A DNA stretch of 64,000 bases from Patiria pectinifera (Eukaryota; Echinodermata; Asteroidea; Valvatida; Asterinidae), in assembly GCA_029964075.1 (NCBI GenBank), contig CM057130.1, positions 372,001 through 436,000 on the forward strand. The letters are read 5' to 3'. Under the pieces are notes generated by a model. That model made no database searches. It saw only the letters and a program-made list of their open reading frames with translations, and had not been told where the DNA came from. Positions 1 to 14,000 of this stretch are shown here, piece after piece (within the stretch, counting starts at the first letter, position 1; every line of letters begins with the position of its first letter). A program made the translations under genes and the position numbers.

Positions 1-1793
1 CCCAATTCTCTTTATATCTTGTCATAGTTGGCAGATTGGATCGTGAATATTCTCCGAAAGAGTACCCGCCGTGTTTATGTCGATATTTAATACAAACTGA
101 AATGCAATCGGGGGAATCAAGCAGCAAATTTTATTGAATTATGCCATCCAAAGCATCAAATATCCAGGGTGTTTATTTCAACTTTCAATGGCGGCAAGAC
201 TCATTGGCTCCTGACCAAGATGCTCCATTGGATTGGATTGTTCCTCCCGTTCTACTTCAAGCTTCAAGTGCAGTTATTCTTGTCACCGATTCCTCTTTGA
301 TTTTTTAGGCTTGTGTTCTGTAAATGATGCGGTCAGATCAGAAAGTCAGACAGTCAAACATTTTCTTGGTCCAATTATTACCTCTTAGAATTCACATCAT
401 ACCCTGGATCGACGAGGCCTGCATTAGCCCTCCCATTCCCCACCACCCCACCCCCTCCTCCCTCTCCACCCCCTAAATGTCAGCTTACTCCAGGCTCTGA
501 AGTCAATCCCTGATGGTCCTCCCTGGTCTTGCCCCAAATTGCCCCCAAATGCGAGAAGATCTCTCTCCCTTAGCACCGTGACAGTCTGAGTATCTGAGGG
601 ACGCTTTGATGCCCTGGTTTTTAATAACCAAGAGACGCTACGCTGCGGAGGCAGGGGCGGGTTAATGGCTTTGAACTTTACAACGATGTGAACAGTTTGT
701 GAAAGCCGTTCCCCTATTTGACACCCACAGAGGATGCCGACGGAGACTTGGACTGAAGGAGAGGACTAATGAATCCAAGCTGCATAATTCATCTAGTCTA
801 GAACAGGCAGTTTTTTATTCTTCTTTAAATACAGGGTGTCAAATTGAAATTGTACTTCGAAATTACATTTTTTTTTTCGTGGGTTGTATGTGTGTGTTTA
901 TATGCTTTCAAGCTGTTTTAGGTTTTCCAGAGATTTATCAAGAAAACAACAGACCCCTAAACTCATAAAATCAACCAAACTTTTGTATCTTCTGTTAATA
1001 TAACAGTTGCCTGGATATTTGTGTGTGTATGATTCAAAAAGTGCAAGTCAACAGATGATGGATGGAACTGATTGATTTACTGGGTGATAAAAAAAAAGAT
1101 TCTTAAGAGCATTTTCATTTTACCAGAAACAATGACTGTGACAACAATGCCGCCATGACAATAACAACCACGACAGAAAAACAAGGACAATAGAGGCCAT
1201 GACGAAAAAGGAGACCATGAAAAATGTAAACATGGAAAAGGGCAACAAAGTCAATGTTAGACATGAATTGTATGACAAGAAAACATGACAAACCTGACAA
1301 TGCCGCCATGACAATAACAACCATGACATAAAGGACACCTAAGACAGTGGAAAGCATGAAGAAAAAGGACAACATTTCAAAGAAGCCATCACAGTGATGA
1401 CTATGACTAAAATGATAAGATAAAAGTGACAACCGTGACAAAGGTAAACCTACCAGCGAGATCTGAATGCAGAAGTACCCCTTCAGAAGTGACAAATAGA
1501 CAGATCATGGCCATTTAAACATCATTGCCACTGTGTGCTCAGCAGCTATGTGAAAATGTTCAAGGTTTGAGCACATTGTTTGTTTGTAATTGCCGCAATT
1601 TTCGTGAGCCTGTGTGCTTCCATGGTGTGTCCAGCACATTGGAGCTCTCGTTAGTAATCAAACAGCGCCCTCTTCCGCTTGTGCACAGAGCTCATAGCCC
1701 CCTCTATCAATGAGATAAATGAAGATCATTTTTTTCCAACCTGAACTTGCTCAACCTGGTTCCTAATCTCCCTCATTCCCCATCTCTATGCAG
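1..1793. other. Intron or upstream sequence of the neurabin-like gene
   Basis: No exon could be supported here. The stretch ends in a splice acceptor just before the first visible coiled-coil exon, so it is most simply the 3' part of an intron. It holds a pyrimidine-rich patch near 430-475 and a pair of imperfect direct repeats (near 1149 and 1302) sharing the words gccgccatgacaataacaac. The open frames on both strands across 1115-1495 are by-products of that low-complexity ATGACAA-rich sequence. Earlier exons (PDZ and PP1-binding regions, if this is neurabin) should lie outside the window. Confidence 0.5.
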
Positions 1794-2011
1794 GTCATGC
1801 AGGCCCAGGGTTGGGAAGCTGAAGAGACCCGACTGAAGCACCAGATTGAGATTCAAGACAAGCGACTGACGCTGCTGGATCAGAAGCTTGAGAAAACTGA
1901 GGCGGACTTGATCGAAGTCCGCAGACTGCTTGAAGAGAACCAGAATCAGTACTCGGTGCTGGATAAGAAGTACCACAAGGCCAAGAAACTCATCAAAGAC
2001 ATGCAGAATAA
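1794..2011 (+). CDS. PPP1R9A-like: Neurabin-like exon: coiled coil
   Basis: First exon seen, 218 nt, entered in phase 0 after ctctatgcag and left in phase 2 at a consensus gtaagt donor. It encodes a heptad-rich segment (VMQAQGWEAEETRLKHQIEI onward) ending KYHKAKKLIKDMQN, which matches the neurabin/spinophilin coiled-coil pattern. The donor is placed before gtaagt rather than at the in-frame TAA just downstream, because the next exon then restores a lysine codon and an uninterrupted coiled coil. Confidence 0.85.
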
Positions 2012-5000
2012 GTAAGTGAGGGACGCTTGGCTATGTGCCACTTTAAGATTGCACTTCAGTGAAGAAGTTAGCTTCAAATGTGTGCCATGGTAATTGTTTT
2101 TATCAGAACAATGCGACAAACAGGCTTGAGAAAACTGCCTGAATTGGGACAGCGGATTTGAGCCACTCATCATCTTTCCTTTAGTAATGAACTTCAGCCT
2201 TCCCTGTCTAGACTGTTTTCTCATCAAATGATTTTGCTGACCTTTCTCCATTATTTCCAGCAATCTTCAGCTGTTCATGCAAAATCAATGCAGTATTCAT
2301 TCACTCCAAAGAAAATATTTATTAAATTTTGGTTGATTTGGGGAATAGCTTTTGAGTTAAGCATTCCCTCAATTGTTGTTAATCCCAATGCTGCTGCTTT
2401 GGGGGATATTTATTCAGGCAGTCCCTTTCAATTTTTCAAAAATAAATTTCCTGTTCATATCGTTTCCTGCGTGCAGTAGGTCCCATTTACATACAGCTTC
2501 CAATGTTGAGTATCTATGATTGAAGGTTTTAGTTTTTCATTGTTAGAGATTCAACTAAGCTAGATTTGTTTTTGTTGTTTAAATTCAATAGAATCATTTT
2601 GGTTAAAGTTCAAAACAAATTGAACAGAAAATCAAAGTTGAACCTAACAAATAATTCCTGTTTTTTGTTTTGTTTTAGAAGTTCAGTATAGAACTGTTTT
2701 CAGAGTTTAAGGTTGATTCATTTTAGGCATCACTTAGGCTCAATTCCAGCCATCAGAAATGTCTTTAGTGACTCACTGCACGTGACTGTTGTAAATAAGA
2801 AGATTGAGGGGAAGTTGAGGTTGATGATAGTGGAATGCCTAATGCAGAACGTCTCGCTGACAGAGTCAGTGCAAGTTGGTCTTGTTTTGAAAAGTTCGAT
2901 ATGGCTGTTGGTTGGGAGAGTTTGTGAAGGAGCAAAGTGTCTTCCTCAATCCTGGTGAAGGCAGCCAATCAGACTTCGGTATTTAATAGAAAATTTGCTC
3001 ATGAGCATCTCAGAGATGCTAGAAAAGTATATATAACACAACCCCGGTACGAAGACCAATAGAGCATAGCAAGAGCAGCAGGATAGTGAGAAGATGTTAA
3101 CTTAGTACATTAGTACATGTAACAAATGTACATACATGTATGTACATATACACGAATATACATGCATATACGTGTATACAATGATACAATGAAATGCATC
3201 AGGGGTTGCTAGTTAAACTTGACCAAAACATCAAGTAATCTGTGCACGCTCTTGCTTCTATCACAGAGGTTTTCTTCAGTGGCAAAAGCATTGTGCTAGC
3301 TATTATTCAGATAATCCGTCACAGGTGCTTTGTACAATAGCGTGGACCATCTTTTCTCCATTGAAAGGAGCCTCGTGTGTGTATACCGTGATCACGTGCT
3401 CAGATTGGTCTATAGCCAGTCGGCATTTGCATACACAAGTTAGCATGAGTAAAGGGATACAAATATAAATGAAGAAATTGGAAAAAGAAACAAAAGTTTT
3501 CTATGTGCAGTGTATATAATGGACTGTGTAATACCAAGTTGAATATGTTTACGTAGGGTTATAATCAATGGTTGTACCCATGCAACATCTCCAGCCTTTC
3601 TAATATACTGCATGTAAACACTCCAATGCCTAGAACACTTAGCGGCAGGCAAAGATAAACCTCATCAATCTTAATATGCTAGTCCTAAAGGAAACGGTCC
3701 GGTACCGGTCTGATTGCCAAACGCTGGGTGGTTGTCAGCATTAACCACTTAACTGGTGTCACTTTGGTTCTGGCTATTAAATTGTCGTTGAGATCCTAGC
3801 TTTTTTTTATTACTGTTATGGCGATGACGTTGTACTTGAGAATTAAATGCATACTTGCGTCATTGGCATCGCTATTTCCAGCACGACTGCCTCATGTTCT
3901 GCAGAAAAGTGAATTTCCTCCAATTAAGGGGGGAGGGGAGTGGAGAATGGATGCGAATGATTTATGCTCTGCAGCGGAGGGAAGACCTCAAACATGAAGC
4001 CGGTTTTGATTAACCAGCAAACCACATTTGCATAATCTGAATTTAAAACAAAATTTGATGTTAAAAAAATGTATTCAGGAGTGAGAGGCCACGGCACTCT
4101 CTCAAGACAAAATCTATAAATGAAAGATTTTTTGTCTTTCAACGTAACAAACTTTGGTGTTGATAGATACAACAGTAGGCAACACATTATGAAAAAAATC
4201 AGTTTCTAAAATAAATGCCAATAGTAATCAACCTTCAACATTGCATGATTGTTACAAAGAAATCCATCTGGATGTGGTTAAAACCTCACTCTTTTTTTTT
4301 TGAAACCCTGCATAAAGAGTCCACTATAATTTCCTTTTTTTTCAGTCAATAAAGATCAAGATTTGAGTGTTTGACATTACTCGTCTGACTGATTCCACAT
4401 ACCATCCAGTAATCCTTTTACTTTCTTCTCAGGGAGGAGGAGTTTCAGACTAAAGAGAAGGAGTTTCAAGAAGAGAAAGAACGCATGAAACAGGAGCAGT
4501 TGAGAGAAAAGATGAAGTTAGAAGCAAAGGTAGCTATTGACAAACAAAGTCACTAATATATTTACTTTTTTACACTGGAAGATAAACACCATTTCACTTG
4601 TGGCGCAGTAGGCAACCCATCCACCTTACAGTAATCCTTGTCATGTCTTCCCATATTTTATAGATTTATAACCTTAGGCGATGTTGTCTTCAATAAATAA
4701 GAATAAATCAAATCCACTCGTATTTCGAGGAATGTACATGTAGCATGGACTAGGAAGACCTAGGCCCAACATCAGGTGGCTGCTTTGTGGAAAAGTGAAT
4801 ATTTCTTGCTCAGCGAAAATTTCGCAAGGCATTTTGGCTAAACTAATAGTTTCTGAGCTTACTATATTCATTACCAGTTCAATCAAAGTGACGGTCATCT
4901 TTCTCAATGTGCTTAGATTCAGGAGCTTGAACTGCAACTGTCCAAAGGATCAAGGAAGGTGAGAAGTCTGGAAGGATCGGATGAGATCCAAGCAGATCAA

Positions 5001-8000
5001 GATTCCAGCTCACCAGACAATGGAGGTAAACAACAACAACAACAACAACTGCAAATGTCGGCCATACTGCTATTTCTGGCTTGTTATTTTATTTTGGATA
5101 ATTCGCTTTCAACTTTCATGACAAGCAATTAATGCAGTCTGTATTGTTGGAGAACTTAGTTTTCCTCAGTTTTGCATCTTGTGAACTAATAATAAAGCTT
5201 TTAACTGTTTTTTTTGTTTTGTTGTTTTTTTAGTTTTCTTTTTCATGCCTTATTGACGTTGACCATGATGTTAAACTCATGATACATTTATAATTACGCA
5301 AAAATATCTTTAGAGATATTACTTTATGTATTCCTTGTAACTGAGCACATTTCTGTCATACCTTACCAATCATGTGTATCAAGTGAATATGGGTGACTCC
5401 TTTTCATGAATATGCAAATACAACTGTTACTGCAAGTATTGGTTAATGAATTCACATTCTAAAACTCCTCATGATTAATACATACGAGGTTACTTTAGGC
5501 AACGCCCTCTCATGAATATGCATTATGTGAACACCTCCCCTCAAAACCATTGCACAGATGAAGGTGTCATCTTGATCCGCCAATCTGGCTTACCGTCCTT
5601 TGAAGAGATTCTGGATGCAGCGGGTGGCAAAGCCATCCTCATGGATGACTCCCCCGAAGGTGAGACCAAACTCCGCCCCTCCATTTCCCACCTTCATCCA
5701 ACAGACATTCATCTCCACTCCCTGCCTAGCTCACATATTTTCATTGATTAGTTCATTTAAAGAACATAAGAGCACCTTTAACTTTCAACCATTCATATAG
5801 GATCACATCCCACACAATTAAGGATTTAAGTTCAAACATTCTTAAAGATTTATTCACAGCTCACATATGATGTAAATTGGTGCATAGTGTGTTTGTTTTG
5901 GGGGAGGCTGGGCCCAAAAAAACGTCGCTTGATTGATTTCTCACAGATTCCTTTACATATTCGAAAATAATCTATTATTATGCACAAATGTGTACCATTC
6001 TCATTTTAAGAAGTCATTAAAAAAAACAGACTGGAGTAGGTTTTAAAAAGTATTCTCGGCAGTTCATGCATGTGAGCATAGTGGCTCTTTCACGGGGACA
6101 AAGTAGCTGAAAATTTGTGGGTAGATGTTTGGGAATCTTTGCATGACAAGTATTAGAAACAACAAGCCATTTGCAAGCAACCTATGAGGCTATGCCCTTT
6201 GTGATTCAACTTTGAATAAAACTGGAAACTCTTTTTGAAATGTTGACATTTTGAATTAACCAGAGTGAACAGATTTGTATCACATGATTTAGTGCAAGCT
6301 CTTGCATGATTACATAAGACATCCAACACCAATACTCATCACATAAGAGTTGCCACACATACCATGACCATTCAACAGCAGAAGGTTCCTGGTACATTAG
6401 AGCTGTGTCCAAAATTATATGGCTATGGCTAAGTGACTTCCCATAGACATGTGTGTTACTGCCAGCCATAGGCAATTCATACACAGCCAGCGGCTTACCC
6501 TCAAATCATACGATGTAGGACCCAGCTCTATGGGTACAGTAACAGATCGGACTTGTAGTGAAGTAATCAACTCACAAGTAATATTGAAAAACAAGTTACT
6601 TAATTCGTAACTTGAGACTGGATGACTTGTGATTGACTTGTGATTGACTTGTGATTGACTTGTGATTGACTTGTGATTGACTTGTGATTAATTTTTGGCT
6701 GACCGCAAACCTGCAACAGTGTTTTACATCTGAGGAATTGAAATCCGTACCCAAATGTGATAAACGTATTTGTAACAAAAAATACCAACATCATTCAATT
6801 TAACTTGTACATCGCTAAGTCCACATCAGTCTTTCACAATTGAGACATGACTAGGGCATGGAGGTTGTTCCATTCCTGGAGTTTTTTTTGATATACGGTA
6901 GGCCTACACAGTTCTGATTTGGCAGTGAAATCTTTACTTACACCTGGTCATGTCTGAACACCAGAGGGCAGCAGGCATACCTTACCCTCGACAATCTGTG
7001 CATAGTTTCCCTATAAATTTACAACAACAAAAAAGCATTCCCTTGAGATCATAGTTCTTGAATACTATCAGCTGCAGGAGATATTTAGGATTCCAACTTT
7101 TGGTGGCCATGGTTCAATTATTGATTCTGTTGAAGGAAAGTCAAATTTTTAATATGAGGCCACATCTTAGAGTATTTCCAATTAGTGTGGACATTTCAAA
7201 ACTTCTAAATGATTCTGAAGAAAGAGATGAAGGCAAAAACCGGAGACAAGGCCAGATTCGGAAAACCCTTGGAGTAGATGAGTCTTTTAGTTACTTTAAT
7301 GGTTTCTGGGTATTCATTCACTTGCACCTACTAGTCTTCTATTGGTCAATTTTCATTCTCGTATTTAACCAATCTCCTACGGTCTTTTCGCTTATCATTT
7401 CCGCTCACTTCTTGCCCTTTACCTCTCTTTCACTTCCCTTCCAACGCACACCGGTATTTATATTCTTAGTTGAGTGGGAATGGGACTTTGACGGTGACCA
7501 GTTAATGTGTGGTAAGCTGAACTCGACAACACTCTATTTTTTCTCTCTCGCATTCTTTGTCGTCGTGTTGCATTCTAGATGTTTTTTTGTGTTGAAAGTT
7601 GAAAGTCTGTGGCATGCACTATTTCCTTGGATCAGCTGAATCCATCATTTCCAATATCCCATGTTTGCCATCAAACACTTGAATAACATTGTGAAACAGT
7701 CTCTGGAATTTGGAAATGTGTAGTTTTTGTGACTTCCATTTGCATGTTTTATGCCTGAGCTGTCGTTATTATCACCACCAATTTAACAGACTAATAATGA
7801 AACTGCTTACCTTGTTCCCATTAGGGCCTTATATTATTTTTTTTCATTTGAAATGTTCCATATTGAAAGAAAAAGGTGTGATTTTGTATTATAAAATACC
7901 TCCCACTAGCAAATAAGAAACTGTTAAGCTCTTTAATCATTAAATCCCAGGCAATCTTAGACTTAAACTGAATGCTTTTATTTATTCATATGGAGATGAA

Positions 8001-11000
8001 CTTTATTTTAAGTAACATGTGGAGCAGGTAGGATGTTTCTTAACTCGATAATGCCACGCTCTTAGTTTCCAATCCCCCGATTTGAATGGACCTTGCCATC
8101 TCGATCCATGGATCGTATCACCCAATCTAAATGCAAAACTAAGGATTTGATTAGCTCAATTAATTGACAGGTTCCTCTACTGATATGTAAAGTAGGACAA
8201 TTCTAATCAAATTAACTTTAAATAGACCTTTTTCCCTAATAAGTTAATCCAGTAAAAAATAATTGGATTTCAATTAAAATTTTAAATACATTTTTTCCTC
8301 ATTTGATACTCACTTAATACTGAAAACAATTAGTTGTCATTCGTAAGTTTCGACCTCAAAGTTGGACTGTCTTTTTTTTTATGAATTAAATAATGTTGAA
8401 AATGTCAACCCAGATAGTACACCAACATTAATTATGTTGTAGATTAAGTGAACCAATGTAATTGAAAACACATTTTTTTCATCCATCTTTTCCAATCTCT
8501 TCCCTCCAAAAAAAAAACCTACAACATCAAACTTATCAAATTACACTGTGTGACATTTCAAACTAATTATCCAATGCACTTTGTATTTCAATTTCAAACT
8601 CAACCGATGTCAAATCAACCTTCCCCGTAAGTGTAGTCAACTCAAAGCCTTCCAAAAGAAAATGATAAAATTTAGGTTTGATTAGGATTTAATGACAGAT
8701 TCCTTGTATGCCCCAGTAACTAAGCCTGTTCAAGAACACTGACGCCTAGGAATCTGTGTTTGTGAACTAGTTTATGAAGAAGACACCGGTCTGATTACTC
8801 CCTGCAAATTGGTCAGTCGCTGCTCCTAAATGTCAGGGTAACAGCTCACTGATTGCACGGTTGATAACGTAAATGTTACATGCTCTCCTTCTGTCTGGTA
8901 TCCACTTCATGCACATTGATTCCCCTGGGCTATAGATGTACCCATGGACGTGGATTATTGCCGCTTGTCAAGCAAATCATCAGTGGAAATCATCAGTTCA
9001 CCACCGTTAACCTTGCACCAATCAAAGCCTTGCAAGTAAGCAGGTGTAGATGGGAGTACACAGCACTAACCACTCTTGCAACAAGTGGTATAAGAACGCA
9101 AGAGTTTGGCAAAAGAAAGAATTGCTCCCAAATCTTGAAAAAGGCTCCCTCTGCGTGTCTTTGTCAGATTGTTAGTTCTGTCCAAATGACAATTGCTTTC
9201 ACAATATGATGCCAAGAATGGAACATTCTAGAATTGCTTGTATCATATTAGCTTGTATAATCACTGTAGGATTTGTATTCTTCAGAAAGATTTGTCTGTT
9301 TTGGCTGTTAGTTTTTTTATTCGCACCTGCATGTTTGTATTGCATGAAGTCTTGGAGATTAACGTCCCTCCCTTTTTTTCTGGCTTGAAAAACCTTTTTG
9401 ATTCATTTTGCATGTGATCGGTGAAAGTTGTCTGGAAAATATCAATGTTCCTTTGCTTCTTTCTTTTCATTTAGTAGGTTAACAAATATTCCATTTTGTA
9501 TATTCCCATTGAAAGCCTCCCTCTGTTACATGTACCTTGCCCCAACCCCACCCCACCCCAGCCCCACCCATCCCACCCCCTGTTGTAGTTGGTAGTCTCA
9601 ATCCATTTAATTTGTATTTGATCGACCTGTAGTTAGACCTCAGTGGTTTGAAGTATAATTTTATCATCACCGTTGATTCAGACTGTTATTACTCGTATTA
9701 GGACTTATTTTCATCAAAATCAAAATCATCAAAGAGTCATTGTCAGGTATGCCTTTAAAATCTGTGAGAGGCATTGCCAAGCCTGTAGGAGTTATTTGCA
9801 GCATCCATATTAAGAAGTGGTGCAAGTATACATGCACCTATGGAAACGGCTGACGTCAAGACACTGCACTGCTGCTGACCATAGTTGAGTAATGCAGCCG
9901 TAATCAAGGCTTGCAACGGTCCTAACGAAATCAACAGGAATCATTATCTAATGAAAACTAGTTATCAGAATCTGCAAGAATCAGATGAAATTCGAGCAGG
10001 CACCATTACGTTTGATATGTTCACAAGACCTGGGCCCAATTCAAATGCTCTGCATACCATTTAGTGAAAAAAAATGCCTGGCATACATGTACATTATACA
10101 ATGTGCTTGGATGAAATATATATTTACTGTACGGCTAGCGTATTCACAGAATAACAAGGAATTTAGATTGCACATTTGCATACATCCAGTAACAAAGGAT
10201 CGTGTAATTACTGAGTTAGTGAATAAGCTGTAAGCACAGAATGGCAATCTAAGCACAAAAGAAATCACCCCAACGCCAATGCCAAATCAACAGGAATGAT
10301 AACCAATTGAATAATCAGGTCTAAGCAAAATTGATAAAACAACTCATTCAACGGTGCCAGGGGTTTAATGTAAGTCGCGACATCATGTTTTTGAATTTCT
10401 TACTTCAGGTCCCATCATCCCTCTGGAGAGCAGCAGGAACTTCTCCCAGGCTCCGCCCACTAAGGTGGAGGAGGTGCATCCAGACAGGGAGGCAGAGGCG
10501 GAGGGGCAAGATGAGGAGGATGGAGAGGAAGAAGATTCTTCAGGAAACGAGGGAGGTTACGACGTGTCGCAGGACCTGGAGGAGGTTGAGCTTGAGATGA
10601 GTCTAGAGGCTGACTTGAAAGAAGCCCACATGCTGGTGAGAAGCTAGTCTGAACACTTGACTCAAAATGATGGGCCATGACAGGCCATTACAAATCTGAT
10701 AACGGCCAGTGCGTTGATTGTCAGATTAACCTAGGATGTAGGGGTCAACCTAATATAAATATCTACGCGCGTACCAATACGCTGCTGCATTAATCATGAT
10801 GCGTGAGTGTGCAGGAGAAGTAGGCCAATCAAACTAAAGGGGAGATGGCACAGCCAAGACATAGCAACCAATAAGATAATAGAAACATGGGTCCGTTGCC
10901 TGTCCTCATATACACGTGTGTTATCATGCCAGGTCTCCGGTCTGGTGAGATGCGAAACGGAAGTCAGGAAACTGCCCGAGGGTGTGGGGGGGGGGGATTG

Positions 11001-14000
11001 CCAAGATAAGTGTGTATGGGGGAGTCATTGAAGAAAGGTCATCTAGGAATGTGGGAGAAAGTTTAGACTGGAGTAGCGTTAATGGATTGGCATGGGTCCA
11101 ATAAAAAGAGAAGACTTTTCCATTCGAATGACGCATTTCAGTTGATGGATTTGTGTGGGTTACAAGGAGAGAAATGTTGCAGTCCATTGACGCAAGTTGT
11201 TCAAGAGATTTGTTTGGGTCAAATAAAGAAATCTTTTTGTTCAAATGTTGCATTAAACATTTACATATAAATAACGTTAATTCTTTTATGGATTAAGGTA
11301 CAAATTTATGGTAGCACCATGTGACAAGTTTTTTTGTGAGTTTGTGAGGTTCTGAAAAGAGCCCGGGGAAACTTAACGTTTCAGACAGTACACTATCAGT
11401 CGTTTTTGGATTTATTTGGGTCAATAAAAGAGACTTTGACATTCAATTGACGCATGACTTTTAATGGATTTGCGTGGGTCATGTAAAAAAAGAGACACCT
11501 GCAATGCGCAATCAAATGTCACCATTGAATTTTTGTAGGTCAAACAACGAGAAAACTTTGCATTTGTTCTTGTGACGTATTCATTGAAAATGTCACTCCT
11601 ACACAGTTTGTTTAATACTGGTCATTATGGTAATGGTTTGGCATATTGGCTTTCTGGAACCTGTTAAGCTGTGTCATTTCATTGTGGGTTTAAATGTTAC
11701 ACCTGGTGTTTTTTCATTATCTCATTGTTTGTTAATAACTGTCGTCAAAATTAAAGAACAATTTGACTATATTCCACTTAATTTTCCACTTTCGAACTTC
11801 CCCTATTGAAGATTTTATCTCAGTGGTGATAGCAGCAAAAAGTAAATTAGCACAGTTTATTTGCCACTGCGTATCAAGATCTCATTTCCCACCCAATTGA
11901 TTGTCTCCATAGCAACAGCAGCAGGAGTGGTTTGAGCACATTCCAGACACCGACATGCTGGATACCAGCATGGAGAAATCTAAGATACAGCTGGTCACTG
12001 GTAACAACAGCATGCTGGCCGGCCGAAAGAAACCCACCAAAGCCCACCTGGCCCAGAATGCATTGCAGTCTGGCAATCTGATCATGAAGCAGCCAATCAC
12101 AGAAGAGGTAATGGACACCAAGCTTGATCGTAATATGACGTCAGTTTGTAATGGACACCAAGCTTGATCGTAATATGACGTCAGTTTGTAATGGACACCA
12201 AGCTTGATCGTAATATGACGTCAGTTTGTAATGGACACCAAGCTTGATCGTAATATGACGTCAGTTTGTAATGGACACCAAGCTTGATCATAATATGATG
12301 TCAGTTTGTAAGGGGTATATTCTCACTGCTGTCACAAGTTTGCCTGAGTGGGATTTGAACATACAACCTCCTGCTTTCTAGAAAGCAGATGTCTTAACTA
12401 CTTGACCACCAAGCTTGCCCGGGTCGACCATCATTAAAACCTTTTTTGGTTTGTGTACACATACTTCACCCTTTGACTTCCCTGTCAATAATTCCGACCG
12501 CAGACTTTGAAAAAAATTTACCTATCGTAATAGTGATTTAGACTTCCCTTTCAGCAATTACATGTATGTTTCACCTTTACTTTGCATATGAAAGAATGTG
12601 GTTTTTAAACCTCTACTTCAGCTCAGGCCCAAGAATAACTTTTGGAGCTTTCATAAATCTAACCCATTGGAATACTCTCAAATGTTGAAACTATTGTAGA
12701 ATATAATGTTCCTGAACTAGAAAACTGGCCGATATTGAGCTGGGGACCCAGGTCTCGGACCCAGAAATCTCTAGATGCTGTAGATAAAGCCAAGATTTGG
12801 CAAAACTCCAAGAGTTAGATGTTTCCCTTTCAGAGCCCATAATAGGGGTAACTGGATCAAAATATAAACCCCCTGACTCAATTCTGGTTCATCCTTCTAA
12901 ATCAAAACCAGTCCACTTTCCAAACTGACTAATACATGTACTTTTGCCTGTTTTTCCTTTGACCTCAGTCATGACTCATAGCGTTTTGTCCTTCATGGAA
13001 GTAAATCAATTTAAGCTAGGGGTTCAGGATGTCAAAGTTGGAATCCTGTAGCTGTACGTAAACACAGAAACTAGTAGTACGTCATGAGCGTTGCTGGTCA
13101 CTCTTGATTTTAATCCCAACTGGTATGAAGTTAAGAGCACCTCACTAAACATTACTTGGACGTTAGGAATGAATTCACTTTGTGTGTCGGAGAGGCTGTT
13201 TCCTCCTTCATCACAATACTTGTTTCCAGTTTCACAAAGTGTTTGCGTTGTGTGTTGGAGAGTTAACGTTGGATTCAAACTTCTGCTCTCAGGAATCAAA
13301 CTCAAAGCTGCTATTTGTTCAATTTTAAAAGAAAAAGTTTTCGCCGTTTATGTCATAACTTTGGATTCATGTGTTAAGGCGAAATTCGGTTTGACCGGAA
13401 TCACCCAAATGATTGTTATAAGTCCCATGAGTTTTAACCCATCCAGTATAAGTTGTTTGTCCAAGTTTTGTGCAATGTTTTTATTCCCTGATGTAGAAAT
13501 GCGACAGGCCACCTTCAGTCTTCTGCTTTGACTTTCTGTGCGAGAAGCTGCTTAATCAACTGAATCACAAACCGTCGATTGTGAGTCTGCATTCAGCCAA
13601 AAGTTTGCAAGCTTGCCTGACCAAGCAACTGCATGAGAAGAATCACAGCATGCTCTCTTAATTTAGACCAAAATCTTAACAAATTTGTAATTGTTTTTCC
13701 CCTCTATTTGTAGCATCCAACGAGCAACGGAAGCCCCAGACAAGGAAGACATCCGGTCTCTGTCCCGAATCTGCCTTTGAATGGTTCCCCCTTGCTCAGA
13801 CACAGAGAACAGGCCAATCGGGGCTCTCCTACCTCCACCAGAGTTCAGGTGCTACCAGGGGGTACCACAGTGCAACCTGGGGACGGGAGATCATCACCCA
13901 AAGTGCCTCCAAAACAGAAGAGTAAACCGGATATACGGGTCACGACTGGTGAATCGTCGTAAGTTGATCACGTTTCGTTTCTCTTATCACCTCATAATGC

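Noticed and set aside
7058-7639. 193-codon open frame in a neurabin intron
   Set aside because: Hydrophobic low-complexity composition typical of T-rich intron sequence, no domain, no splice sites and no promoter signals.
12330-12415. Functional tRNA gene on the minus strand
   Set aside because: A- and B-box-like words are present, but the T-arm and acceptor stem pair poorly and the anticodon arm is an 18-bp palindrome without a proper loop.
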